DNA of 64,000 nucleotides from Prinia subflava (GCF_021018805.1 NW_026960610.1:682001-746000); one strand, 5' to 3'. Positions 20,452-32,471 are shown, numbered from the stretch's first letter. The notes: generated by a model from the sequence alone, not told the origin. Translations and numbers: made by a program.

Positions 20452-21071
20452 TGTTACACACCAGAGGTAGAGACGACACGTTGAGTCTGCCGGTGCACAT
20501 TTCCAAGGTTGTTTATTCTTCATTATCTCAGTCCTTTTTCAACTCTGCCAGGCACTTCCCTGGCAGGGTACCTTATCTTAGTTCTTTCTCAGCTCTGCAA
20601 GGTGTCTCCGCAGAGCAGGACACGCGGCAGACTGGGCGGATCAGAGAGCCCCGTACCTTATGTACGGTCCCCTTGACCCAACCACTGTCCAAAACGTACT
20701 TTTTATTTACAAAATTTTACCAATACCTACTACCTTTACTAACATGTCAGTTCTACTCTAAACCAATCTCTAAAACCCAACTCAGCACAAGATGGGGGAC
20801 GAGAACAAGAACAAGGAAGACAATTCCTCCATCTTGTCTCTTCAGCCCCATATGCTAAGAATCCTAATTTCTATATTTATATTCTATAATAAACCATCCA
20901 CTACTTATTTCAAATTCTTAGGATTTGTGATTCTTCCTGCATGTGAGTGTTCACTCCCATGGACAGGAATCAGAGTCAGTGTCCTCCTGGGATCTGTGTG
21001 GGTCTAACTGACCCCCCTGTCTGGTCTCCAAATCCTCCAGGGTGGCCAGAGGGATGTTCTAGACTCCGACA
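20452..21071 (-). repeat. ERV-4 3' LTR
   Basis: This 620-bp TG...CA block begins TGTCGGAGTC on the minus strand (plus 21071). It is preceded by a clear polypurine tract (minus AAAGAGGAGGGGGAGA, plus 21072-21087), so it is a 3' LTR with its internal region to the right. It sits within LTR-P. Confidence 0.65.
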
Positions 21072-21369
21072 TCTCCCCCTCCTCTTTGCAGTAAAAATGC
21101 TTCTCTGACAACTCTGTTCCTGGCCCGCCGTATGCATTGAAGCAAACACGGCACATACATCAGAAGAATCACAAACTTCAACAGGAAATACACACATACT
21201 CTCAAAAGTTCCCTCTACCATGATAAAAGGTTAAACACATTGAACATTCCATCCATTCAAGGCTCAGTTCTTATAATAAGTTGGTTCACAGCCTTTTTCC
21301 AGTTGTCTTATGTTCTCATGATATTCCTTCAAACTTATTTACTTGTGTCTCAGCATCAGCAATGAATAA

Positions 21370-22544
21370 TCAATTGCTGTTCTGTTTTCGTCTTACACTG
21401 TCAATATCAGTTAACAAATCATTCAGTGTAAGAGAAGTGGCATGGGCATACTTGTTCTGACAACAGCCCTTTTGATCCAATAGTATTAAAATCATCCCTG
21501 ATACTGTCTGCATTACCATCACAACTTGGATCATATTGTTCAACAGATCTTCCCTCTCTTGCTCTTTTATCAATGTCATGCTGGGTGTTAACATGTGTTA
21601 ACAAAGAACATCTCTTGTTGCTGCATGGACCATCCTTGACATCTGCAAGGAGCACAGACTGAATCCTGTCTTCACAAATGAAAAGGATTCCTTTCGGGAA
21701 TAACATTGAAACCTGGCTTGCTAGTTTATCTGACATCTCAGTGTAGTTACACCAAGCTGATGCACTTTTACAAATCATATGATTTGGAGTGACGTCTATG
21801 ATATTATCTTTTTTGTGTCACTCCAGGAAAGACCAAATTTTTTGCAAAAATTCTCTTTTGCTGAACCAAAGGTTTTCATTTTCGAGGTTCACAAAGAACC
21901 ACAGAAAAGAATTTCATTTGAACATCCCATTTGTCCACTAGGTTGAAAATGAACTGTGAAATTGCTGGAGGGATGTTCTCTGGGATCGACTACTTGTTCA
22001 ATCACCTGCTTACTAACAAACTCATAAAACATGATGAAAAGAATTTCCCTGATCTTGAGTATATCAAATGAAAGATGCTCAGCTCTGATACATTGGCCAG
22101 AGTTTCCCAACCATTCTTCCTTGACTGAATCATGGGCAAAACTACCCCACTGCCCAAGACAATGGGTGAGAACACAATGCACAACACTTGATTGAACTGC
22201 TTGTTCAAAGGCCTCACTCTCTGTGGGAATCTCTGAAATGCAACACCACTCAAGTCCCAGAGAAATCCCAAGTCCCAAAATCTTTTGCATTCCAAACGAA
22301 GAAATGTCCGCAGTCTTGACAGCCACGTCTGTGTGCCTGCTTTTCCATTTCTGGACCAACGCCTGATGTTGTTGACTTTGGCAGAGGTTCTCATGCCTTG
22401 CTGATGCTCATTTTCGGCTCCTGTGAAAACACAAGCACAATCCCTGCCCCAAACCTTAAATTTAAATGATTTTCCAATCCATCCTGTCTCTGGGTTTCTG
22501 CTCAAGACTAAAGGATTCTCTTCACATTTCTCTTCCCGTTCCAC
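21370..22544 (-). pseudogene. env: ERV-4 env remnant
   Basis: Minus-strand fragments lie in overlapping frames. 21419-21778 reads as the end of a surface subunit and the start of a transmembrane subunit (ILFICEDR, GPCSNKRCSLLT, then a basic region). 21370-21594 holds a heptad stretch (LNDLLTDIDSVRR). 22002-22544 is an upstream surface-like part. The pattern resembles alpharetrovirus-type avian envelopes. Many stops and shifts make it old and inactive. Confidence 0.5.
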
Positions 22545-24540
22545 TTGCTGCTCGGTGAAGTAGACTCTACAAAGGAACTTATCAAAAGTTTAAAACATAC
22601 TATTTTTTCCTCAACATTCTGCTTAAATTTACACTCAGCATTCCTCCCCTCTCCTTTTGCATCATGGAGGTTATTTCAATTTTTTGGAGATATAAAACAT
22701 AACATGAGTACTATAAGGCATGACAAAAGACTTCTATAAAGAAATGCTCAACACAAAGGAAAAATTCGGCATACTAATGAAAATGAAATGTGATTATCAA
22801 ATCATTTTTGCCATCACCTCAGAGACTGCAAACTGCTGAAACACTTTCCTTCAGTGCAGACCCCAATATTCTTTCCCGGGCAAGACATCAGGTCTCACGA
22901 CAAAGTTGATTCAGCTGTTATATTAATAAGATCAAATTGCCAAGTCAAAATAACTTGCATATTATTTTTTGGAGCAGAAATCTCTGGGCTTTGTTGGCAA
23001 ACAGCATCCGTCCAAGTTAAAATCAGAGTTTGGCCAGAACTCAAACTTCAAGTTGGAGTGATGCTCTTTAGCACATTCTCCAAATAAATCCTCTAACAAC
23101 AATGAGCATCAAATGCCCCAAATACAACAAACTGTCATAACGTTTTTACATAAAAGAAACATTTAAAATTTAAGATGAAAAATTGATCAGATCACTCAGG
23201 AGCTCGTCTTTTCTGGAACTTTTCTTGAAAACAGTTGAATACCAATTGGAACAATCACAGGATCAACAGCTGATGGAAAAATCATCAATGATGCTTCAGG
23301 TATCTCTCTCTAAGACCTTCTGAAAAACACTTAGAGATTTAACAAACTGAAATGCAATGTCTCTACTCACACAAGAGGTACCAAAGCAAGCCCAAAATCT
23401 CACTTCAAGTGAAATGCATAACACAGTTAAAAATTCAAATGAAATTTCAAAAGGACATGCTAAAACATTGCATAAAACATACAAGATTGATTATAAAAGA
23501 GACAAATTATATACTTAAAATGAAACTTAAGAAAAAATTTTGACTTGCACTTAATAATACAACTACATTTTTCAACAACAGCATTTATGAAATACTTAAA
23601 TGTTTAAAAAACAAATAGAAAAGATTCAAAATTACAAACGCCTTTTTGAAAAACCCTATAAATAAATGACAAAGCATAAAAGCTTAACTGTAATATTAAC
23701 TTACAAGTACTATCAATTTTTGTATATGTTTCCATACTATATAATCAATGTATCAATACTTAACATGTTAAATTGCATTTCAAAACTCTCATACACTTAT
23801 TAATTTAAAATGAAACACAAAAGACTGAAACAATTCATAACCAACAATAAAATCAGGGATCTAACAAATTGTATCTTCTCCTCAAATCTTATTTATCAAT
23901 GTTCCATCATCATCATTTCAGTTGAAGCTTTCTTTGTTGAAGAAAAATAACTAAACTTTGCAAATTAAACAAACATACCTTCTATAAATTGTAAATCACC
24001 TTTTAAATCAACAAAGACTTGAATTCAACATAAATAAAGCTTGATAAAAAATCTACAACTTGCAGTAACCTTATAAAATCCACATATAATAAATCAATAA
24101 AATATAAATTAATTACTAATTAAACTTCATGAAACTCAAATACAAACTTAATTTAAACTCATCAGGGCCCAAACTTGAAATAAATTTTAGAATGATATAT
24201 TTAACAATATGTAACTTAAACTCGAACCAAACCACACAGAAATTTCAACATCAGTAAAATGTGGAAACAACTTAGATTAACAAATAATTATTAACTCTGG
24301 CTAAAAGCTCATCTTCATTTCATTTTCTATTTTATCTTCTTTATGATAGGATGTCCCTTTCTCACATTTTGTGTTTCTCACACAATGACGGATTGCTTCA
24401 CAACAAAGGGACAAATGATTGTATTTTCTTCTTCTGATCTTTTCTTACAATGTTCACATGCTGTTCTGTTGAATCACTTGTTGAAGTGCTGTGAGAATTC
24501 CTTCATCCCGGGCTTGGAGGATCCTTTCAAGCTGGTTTCT
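22545..24540. other. Degenerate AT-rich interior of ERV-4
   Basis: About 2 kb of AT-rich, stop-laden sequence between the env and gag remnants. It should correspond to pro and pol, but I could recognise no RT, RNase H or integrase motif. It may be deleted and replaced, or simply too old to read. Confidence 0.4.
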
Positions 24541-25823
24541 TCAGATGCCTGCCTGCACTGATGTGCTTTGCTGAGGTGTGTCCACTTCACTGCATGCTTT
24601 CACCATCTCTGCCTTCACCATCTCTGCCTTCACCATCTCTGCCTGAGACGGTCGACCAGGCATTGCATTGACGATGCATCTGCATTCTGCGTTGGCATTT
24701 CCAAACGCAAGGAATTGAAGCAGGTGTAGCTTTGCTATTTCATTGTTTACTTGCCTGTTCATTGTCTTGGTGAGGCAACCAGGGAATGACATGAAAGACT
24801 TTGAAGGTCCTTGCTGGATTATTATATATGTATATATATATATTATATATGTACAGATGTTTTCAGGTGTTTCAATCGATGGAACTTACAAAATTGTTTT
24901 TTTGTGGTGTACTTCTGATGTCTGCCTGCACCTGTTGTGGCAAATCCCTGGCTTGAATTTTGGCTCTGTCATGTGGTATGTCCCCTGCCACCTGCAACAT
25001 GGTGAGGGTTGCATTCACTCCCTGCTATTTGTTCCTTAGTTCATCGAGGGCTTTCCTCCATTTAGCATTCCTTCAAAAACTGTTTGAAGTACAGAAATTT
25101 CAAACCCTTTTCTCGCATGACTTTCTTTCAGTCTCTGAGCACATCATGATACAATTGCCCCATCTTGAGTTTGAATCCTGTAGATCATAGGTCATTGGTA
25201 ACACAATACTTTCCATGCTTCACTATATCACAGTTTTTCTCTTTCAATGTTTTCTTTTTGATTTCTTTGCAGTCTGTTATAACTCTTTCATCCTGTGGAT
25301 TTGCAGGAATGTGATTCAATTGCTATTACCATGATGCTCTTCTATTTTGGAGCTTGCTAACATTTCTGACTTTTCTCCCTCTCCTGGATGAGGAGTGGAT
25401 ATTGTAAATCATTTTCCCCCTCCTGTATGAGGACTGGGGTATTACTTTCTCTGTGCTGCACATAATACCTATGTGGCACGGTGAAGGAAAATCACGGCTG
25501 AACTTGCCGCTGACCCAGCAGGTAGCCTTGATGTAAATGTGTAGGAATTATTTGCAGAGGATTCAGAAAGGGTGTGACTACCTTATGCTGGAAGGGGTGA
25601 TTGAGGGAAATGCATTGCTAAATTCGGATAAAATTCCAGAGCACAGTCTTTCAACTGAAGAAATAATTGCTTTTTTTTCTATATAAAAAAAATCTTTTGA
25701 AAATAAAGATGATTGTGATTGAGTGGCAAAAGAAGCTTGGGCTACAGTCCAAAAATCATGTGGAGTTTGAACTGACTTGCTGTCACCAACGGTGAATATT
25801 TGCTGCTGCTTCTGAGCTAGCAT
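24541..25823 (-). pseudogene. gag: ERV-4 gag remnant (betaretrovirus-like capsid)
   Basis: 24541-24792 reads on the minus strand as the capsid C-terminal end (LLQFLAFGNANAECRCIVNAM), matching the LCKLAMSNANEQCK block of the provirus at 59-61 kb. It then has a five-residue unit, AEMVK, three times in tandem. 25578-25823 (LAQKQQQIFTVGDSK, DFWTVAQASF) may be a more N-terminal gag part. The frame is broken in between. An AT dinucleotide tract at 24825-24850 interrupts it. This identifies ERV-4 as an old class II element. Confidence 0.5.
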
Positions 25824-25839
25824 ATCTTGAACCTTGCTG

Positions 25840-26164
25840 TCTTCGGGAGTTAATGAAGGCTTCCTTTGTTACTATTTTGTTGTTACTATTTTGTTGTTCC
25901 CCCCCTTAGGGAGAGGGGGAAGGGAAGGGGAGAGAGGGAAGGGGAAAGAGGGAAGGGGAGCTTCCGGAGACCTCCCGGGCAAAGAGAGCGAGCCCACTTC
26001 CCCCTGCACTCTTAACAGGGAGTTTCAAAGTAGGCGTGGTAAGCTTCTCTAGCCAATGAGGTTACAGATACACGATACTGCAGGGAAGTTACAGACTTAG
26101 GATAAACCGTACACTTTCCAGGGGTGAGCCAGAGCATACCATTTCTATAAAATGCAATTCTACA
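25840..26164 (-). repeat. Nested LTR-P, initial half
   Basis: On the minus strand it begins TGTAGAATTGCATTTTAT and matches the first half of the solo LTR at 37321 (ATGGTATGCTCTG, CAGTATCGTGTATCTGTAA, pyrimidine-rich block). It is bounded on the right by the CCCACT duplication. Similarity fades near 25895-25840, where ERV-4 begins. Confidence 0.7.
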
Positions 26165-26170
26165 CCCACT
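26165..26170. repeat. 6-bp target-site duplication, right (CCCACT)
   Basis: This is the partner of 20119-20124. Removing 20125-26170 restores an unbroken purine tract directly before the ERV-3 3' LTR. Confidence 0.8.
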
Positions 26171-26199
26171 CTGCTTGTATAAATTTTCATTTGTCTTAC

Positions 26200-27700
26200 T
26201 TATTTGTGTCTGGGTTTCAAATCTGGCCAAAACTTAAAAAACTTTTCTTTCTCTATCTTTTTCTTCAATTTCATTATTTTAGATAATTTATCTGTTTTCC
26301 CAAAATGGCCAGATTCTCCTGTAGCTAATTCAGGGTCTACCGGCATTACAGCAACTTGCATACCTTGAATCACAGAGTGGATAAGCCAAATAAAGCATGG
26401 AATTAAGAAAGGTAAAAACAACAACCCAGTCAATGAACACAGTATTGTAAATCCTGTTTTCTTCCACCAAGACCCTCCTCCAAACAACTGGTCTCACTAT
26501 GAAGCTTGAATGATAGAATTCTATTGTTGAACAGGCATTTGTTTGTTACTTAAATATCTCTCAGGTTTTTCTGGCTACCACCGATTTTAGAGAAATTTGT
26601 GGTATACATTCCTCTGCAAGGGGTTTCCCCTACCTTTGTCCTAAAAGCTTTCCCTTTCTTGGCTATGCATTCTTGGCCTATCACTACATTTGTCAATACC
26701 CATCCTTCTGGCCGTTCCTCAGGTTTTGTAATTCCTGTTCCGTTCCACTTTAAAATTTGTGCTACTTCTAACCCTTCTCCTCTCCAAGACCATTGCTCTG
26801 TCATTTGGGTCCCACCACAAATCCTAAATTCCTTGTCATCCAAAACTCTCTTCCTTGCTCTTCACAAACACTTAACTGACTTTCATCATAACCACCTTTG
26901 TTTATATGGGTGCGACCAACAAAGGATACCATTGTGACTCCTCTCCATTTCACTATGGTGACATTGGTGACAATTGTCAATTGCCATGTCAGTGCTTACA
27001 CACATGATCAGGTATATAATGAGAGGTCCAGTATGACATGCCTTTCCACCCCTCCAACCTATTGGGTTGCTGCCAACAGTTGGGATTTCCATCTTCTTGG
27101 TGGCAAAGGCAGAGGTCAGTCTGGTCTTGCCCTCTATTTATTCTTACCTGTGAATTGTTGCCAGGCCCACTGAAGCTTAGCTCTGTGCCACTCCCTTACT
27201 TCAATTTGGTATCTGTCTGGTATCCAGTTGTTGTAATCACATTCAATTCTTTCCAACTTTGCTTTTGCTTCTTCCTGCAGGTCAATACCAGCTTGTGTCC
27301 CATGCAGCCAGGTCCCCCACCAATCTTTATCACTTACTTTGATGTATCCTTTTTCTACTGCAGCCCTTAGTATTCTGTCTCTTTCTCTATCCCATCTCTA
27401 CAATTCCAGCAAAGGGTATTAGGGATCCTCACCCCCAGTCAGTTTGTATACCACAATTTGTGACACTCAATGCACCTGAAACAACCCCAGGGAAAACATT
27501 TACAGTTCTGGGTAGGACATTTCCCTTTTCTTGGAAGGTTCTGATTCTGAAGCCTCAGGTACAAGCATTTCTGAAACATGTGTCAATCCTTTTTATGTCT
27601 TATTTTCAGTTCTCCAGGACCAGAAGAGATTTTCCACTGAGTCTCGGCCGGTGCCCCTGTCAGTGGTCCCTCTGGTCCTTTAATCGTGATGCTTGGGTCC
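26200..27700 (-). pseudogene. env: ERV-3 env remnant
   Basis: Minus-strand class I envelope pieces. 26200-26487 holds the membrane anchor (SWWKKTGF then a hydrophobic run) and a Lys-rich tail. 26550-26843 and 26886-27092 hold surface-subunit parts with several Cys pairs (ICGG, CHQC). More Trp-rich surface sequence follows to about 27700. Stops and shifts break it. The anchor region is related to the env fragment at 57110-57661. Confidence 0.65.
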
Positions 27701-27805
27701 AGACTTTCTCTGCAGTCCAGATGGCTGTATCAGTAGTTAAGGGATTAAATATGGGCCTTCCCATTTAGGAGATAAGGTCTCCTCTTTGCAGCTTTTAACC
27801 AGCAC

Positions 27806-28161
27806 TCAATCATCTGGTTTTATTTTATGTATGCTAAATCCTAGAGGGGTAGATTGAGCCAATATTCCTTTTTCCCTCAACTCTAATACATGTTGTCTAA
27901 TTGTTTGGATATATTTTTGAATAGTCATATCTTCAACTATTACTGATGTTTGGGGTATCTCCCAGGAATACGGCATTCCATAAAGCATTTCATATGCTGA
28001 TAGCCCAGTATCTGCATTAGGAAGTTTTCATATATTAGGCAATGCTAAAGGTAAACATTTTACTCAGGACATTTTTGTTTCAATCATTAATTTGGTTAAA
28101 TGCTGCTCTATAGTTTGGTCCTTCTTTTCAACCCTCACAGAGCTCTGAGGGTGCCAAGGGG
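27806..28161 (-). pseudogene. pol: ERV-3 integrase C-terminal part
   Basis: On the minus strand this continues the integrase core after the solo LTR insertion: the PWHPQSSG-type strand and catalytic-Glu region near 28080-28150, then YEMLYGMPY and a C-terminal stretch to 27806. One stop lies between these. The upstream half is at 29464-29985. Confidence 0.75.
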
Positions 28162-28166
28162 GTATG
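28162..28166. repeat. 5-bp target-site duplication, left (GTATG)
   Basis: GTATG before the TG of LTR-Q. It is repeated at 29561-29565. Confidence 0.9.
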
Positions 28167-29560
28167 TGTCCTGGTTTGAGGGGAAATGAGTTTTTTCAGG
28201 AAGCTGAGGTCAAACCAATCAGTGGTCAGTGTACCACATCCCCTTTATTGGCACCTTCGGTGACCACTGAGAGGTTGGACACCCCTCTGAGGACACAAGG
28301 GGTTAAAAGCAAGGCCTCCCAGAGGGACTTCCTCTTTTCTGGCTCCGCTTTCAGGAGAGGAGCATCCTTCTCCTCTCCCCTGCCCAGCCTGGCCAGGCTG
28401 GGTGGGGGAGGGGGGCCAGGTAGTCAGGCTGAGGTAGGCCTCGGGCCCCAGGGAGGGGAAAGAGAGAGAACAGGACTGGAGCTGAGCCAGCCCCATCCAG
28501 GATGGAGGGGTGGAGAACTTTGGAGGTGCCTTCCATCCCCCGATCCCCGTCCCCCCCCCTCGTCCTGTCTCCCTCCCCCCCAGGGAGAAGGTGCCGAGCT
28601 GCGAGCTGTGTGTGGGAGCTGCCGGAGTCTGAGAGTGCCTGAGCCTGTGGCCTTGCCGGGAGACAGAAGCTTTTAACTCTTTCTAAGGCAGAGGAGAACT
28701 GTTCCCAGACATTGATTCTCATGGTTGGTGGTTTCAGAAGAGAGAGGGATGGCCTGGGACCGAGGTGGTAAAGCACGATTGGAAAAGAACCCCTCGATTG
28801 CGAGAGATGAAGAGGAGTGGCCTTTTGGGCTGGACTTTTCTTGCGTAATGCTAGCCATAGATGGACCCTGGACTCTCCTGAGCATAAATAAGACTGTATT
28901 TAGGTAGATGTTTTTTGGCTCAAAACCAAAGACTTTGTGGCCTGTTCTTGGAACCCTCGCCCTCAGGGGTAAATGTGTGGGGGACTGCTTGTCCCAATAT
29001 GAGAAGATGGCTGGTTTTTGGTACTTGGACAAACATCCTTAAAAGAGCCCTATTGCAGTTTTGGTCCATAGACGGTGGTGAGAGCACTGGACATAGAAAG
29101 GAGGGTATCACCCTGGTAGAATTCTCTGGGTGGTGCCATGGGTGACATGGGAACACAGGAAGATGGACCTGTGTTTCCTGTGGGGGGTCTGTGATGCGAG
29201 AGAGACTCCTCTCTCCCTTGATGAATTGAAGATTGTTTTTTTAAGGGATGATGACTGGGATTGGGAACCCAGGGTTGTGGAAGGCTTAAGCAAGTAGATG
29301 AGGGTAATGTGCTAGTGTTAACTGTTGAGCATGTAAGGGATGGAAATTGGGGGGAGGAGAAGAAATGTTCTGGGAGGTTTTCTTTTCTGCTTTTGGGTGT
29401 TTGGGTTTTCTTTTCTTTTCTATTGTCTGTTGTTATGTAGTTTAATAAAGTTTTCTTTCTATTTCAAGTTTTAGGCCTGCCTTGCTCTGTTCTTGACCAC
29501 ATCTCACAGTGGTTTATTAGGAAAAACAAACACTCATGGGTGCACTGGCAACCCATGACA
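28167..29560 (+). mobile_element. Solo LTR-Q, copy 1, in ERV-3 integrase
   Basis: This 1394-bp LTR starts TGTCCTGGTTTGAGG and ends CCCATGACA, with AATAAA at 29444-29449 setting plus orientation. Exact GTATG duplications flank it, so it is a solo LTR younger than ERV-3. The unusual length comes from a long U3 with purine-rich blocks. A second copy lies at 34769-36147 in the opposite orientation. Confidence 0.9.
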
Positions 29561-29985
29561 GTATGGTATTCCCAGGAAATAGCCATGGCTTGTGCTACCC
29601 CTTTGATGACACTAGAGGTAAAATGGGAGCCTTGACCAGAATCAATGGCTCGAGTAACCCCAAATCGGGGAATAATTTGTTCTAATAGTATTTTAATTAC
29701 AAATTTGGCCATGGTCCTTACAGCTGGGTAAGCTTCTACCCAGTGAGTTAGTTGATCTACTACTACTAACAGATACTTCTACTTACTGACCTTTGGAAGC
29801 TCAGTATAATCCACCTGAACTCTTTCAAAAGGTTCATAGGCTATTTTCTTACCCCTCCCCCCTGTTGGGGTTTGCCTCATTACCTTTTTGTTGACTTTCT
29901 GACAAGTTACACACCCCCGCGTTACTTGCTTTGCTATTTCAAAAATCCCAATACACCCATAATATTTTAAAAAATGATCACACAA
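29464..29985 (-). pseudogene. pol: ERV-3 integrase N-terminal part
   Basis: Minus-strand class I integrase upstream of the solo LTR. It shows CVTCQKVNK (zinc-domain Cys pair), QVDYTELPK (first catalytic Asp) and IDSGQGSHFTS, where the second catalytic Asp position reads DSGQG rather than the usual D-x-G. It has stops near 29760. The true coding part ends at 29566, where the GTATG duplication and LTR-Q begin. Confidence 0.75.
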
Positions 29986-30198
29986 GGCTCTGGTTCCTCA
30001 GTGAGTATGCTGATGTAATTGGCTCAAAATATTTTGTGCATGGGCTTTGGGCAAAATTTCCCACCTATCTAAGAGTACTCATTTTCCTTGTTCTTTCTTA
30101 GTATCTAATTTCTTCATAGCTTCTTCCTTTTGGGAACTATAAATTTTATTGCAGTTCTCTTTGAACTTTTGTTATTCAACTGAATTGTTTCCTTCAAT

Positions 30199-31080
30199 TC
30201 AAAAGCTGCCTCTTTTTGCAGCTTGGTCAGCTATGTTATTTCCTCTTGCTAAATAGCTTATGCTTCTTTGGTGACTTTTTACATGTGCAACAGCTTTTTT
30301 TTTTTTTCCTGGTCCTTTTAATGATTCAAGCACTTTAAGTATTATTTCTTGATAGATCAACCATTTTCCTTGGGTATTGATCAAACTTCTCTCTTTCCAA
30401 ATCTTCTAAAAGTATACTTCTAAAAGTATGTACAACTCTAAAAGTACACTTTGTATAGTCTCCACTTTGTCTTTTAACAGTTCTAAAGCCTGGTATAATG
30501 CATATAACTCACAGGCTTGTGTGGACCAGCTGGAACTTAACCTTTTCCTTTCTACTATCGACATGTTTCCTCCCTCTACAATTGCATATCCTGACCTCTG
30601 CTTCCTTTCTAATACTTTGGAGGAGCTATTGATGAAATATTTATCCCCTTCAGATAATTTTATTTCAGTTAAATCTAGTCTTACTTTAGTTTGTAATTCA
30701 ATTAGCTGTACACAATCATGAATCAGTTCTCCAGTTAACTTCTCATATAAAAATTTTGCTTTTTGACTCTACTTTTTTTTTAAATCTATTGCCTACAATG
30801 CTTTAATAGCCTTAACAGTTGTCTTATCTCTCCCTTTGTTCTGGGAGAAGGTAAGGCAAGTATGCCCGATACTCATTCGGGGTCCAGTTTCTTTGTTCCT
30901 TTACTTAACTAATGACCCAAATATTTCATTTCTGCTTCTGCAAATTGGACACTGAAGTTTTCAAACCCTTTTTCTCTAAGAAGTTTAATAGCTTAATTTT
31001 GTCTTCTCTTGGGCTCCAGGAACTGATCTAGTCTATCAGACATCCCCATTTCTTTTTTTTTTTTAAAGCTCTCACATCCC
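30199..31080 (-). pseudogene. pol: ERV-3 RT end and RNase H remnant
   Basis: On the minus strand, about 31050-30780 codes for the end of the RT and the connection, in broken frames. 30720-30199 codes for RNase H. The first catalytic Asp is replaced (NSSS for DGSS near 30625), the ACELYAL motif is kept, and the C-terminal DQAAK block is at about 30205. A small tandem duplication of AAAAGTATAC-like units at 30408-30450 adds a frameshift. The protease and most of RT are absent, so gag is joined almost directly to the RT end. Confidence 0.7.
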
Positions 31081-31086
31081 CAGTGT

Positions 31087-31674
31087 TCAGTGGTACTGAT
31101 TCATATCTAATAGCTGTCCCCCCCTCCCCCCTTGGTATCTTACTATCAGTACCTTTCTTAATGGATACAACTGGCCCCTTTTGCTCTCATCATCACTATC
31201 CTTGCACCTTTCTGCCTGAACTGTCTTCCTGCTTCTATGTGCAGGTGGTGAATCTGGAGGACGAGGCAGAGCCATAGGGGCTTCAGGTGCAAGCGGTGCC
31301 ATAGGGGCTTGAGGTGCTGGGTTAGGCACCTCTGGTGGAGCAGCTGGAGTCATAGGGGCTTGAGGTGCTGGGGGTGCTGGATTAGGCACCTCTGGTGGGA
31401 CAGCTGGTTTTGGTAGATAAGGAGGGGGGAGGTTGTGTAAGTGGTCCCATGGATTCTTCTCCTTTTCGGTTTTTAAAGCATAGAGGGCAGAAGGCCAGGA
31501 CCCATGCCATAAAGCAGCATAATCACTCTCTTCTTGGTTAATTGGATCCTTTTTATTTACACAGGCATTCAGGGCCTGACAGATCCACCCCTCTGATGAC
31601 CCGTACATTGGCCAGTACAAATTATCAGGTCGTATCATTTCTTTAGTCCATTCCATCATACAGCATTGTATCAT
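31087..31674 (-). pseudogene. gag: ERV-3 gag remnant
   Basis: This minus-strand frame of 195 codons contains a class I matrix end (W-P-MYGSSEGW, CVNKKDPINQEESDY) and a proline-rich linker built of repeated PEVPNPAP and APQAPM-type units, then basic sequence. The capsid is not recognised. A deletion seems to fuse it to the RT end at about 31080. Confidence 0.65.
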
Positions 31675-32448
31675 TTTCTCTTTACTTTTTTTTTTTCTTT
31701 CCTGGATTCACATTCATCCTAAAATTTTAACATTAACCCCAGGGGACTGTCCTGTTGTAAAAAGCTCCCTCTTTTCCCAGTACCTTTAGTACCTCTATTT
31801 TCCTGTTGGTTTATACCAACCCCTGGGTCCTTGCTTTGGCATTGACCCATCCTAAGAAATGGGCATTCCCTCACTTGCCTCGACCACACTCTTTTTGACT
31901 TCAGTAATGAAAGGACTTCCTATTTTCTCACTTGTCTAGGATTTCTTTAATAAAAAGTCCCTTCAACCAATACCACTTCCCGCCTCTGATTTACTATGAA
32001 GAAATCCTCCCCAATTATTGCCGCATCCCGCCCCCGACCTTTTTATATAAAAGAATTCCCTTTTACCTCCACTCGCTTCGTTCCTTCACCTGCCGCTCCC
32101 CTTGTGGGGAAAATGGAACCGAGGTTAGAAGAACTCCACAATCACTTCGTGGCCAGGCCACGTCTCACACACACACCACTCGCACTTTCACACTTGTGTA
32201 CCCATTCTTAGCCCACCTAACCAAGCGATACTTACAGCCTCCTTTTCTCTCCTGGGTCTCTGTGCACGAGTTATTACAGGTGAATTTTACTGCAGTCTTA
32301 TGCGGGAGCTCAAAGTTCTTTGCTCACAATTTACCTCAAGGATCTCCTTTTCCTTGAAAGATTACCCAGTCACTCAGGGCCACCTGAGGCAAGAGCCTCC
32401 AAGGTCGGGCACCTCCCCGAGTTCAGGGGCCTCTCCCAATGGATTGGA
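31675..32448 (-). other. ERV-3 leader
   Basis: Non-coding sequence between gag and the primer-binding site of ERV-3 on the minus strand. It may hold an upstream matrix start near 31800. No other gene signal is seen. Confidence 0.4.
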
Positions 32449-32468
32449 GATACCCGCATTCTCCACCA
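32449..32468 (-). promoter_or_regulatory. ERV-3 primer-binding site, tRNA-Ala type
   Basis: The minus strand reads TGGTGGAGAATGCGGGTATC, three bases inside the LTR end. It is complementary, with one or two mismatches, to the tRNA-Ala(AGC) 3' end as I recall it. Alanine is an uncommon primer for vertebrate retroviruses. Confidence 0.6.
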
Positions 32469-32471
32469 AAT

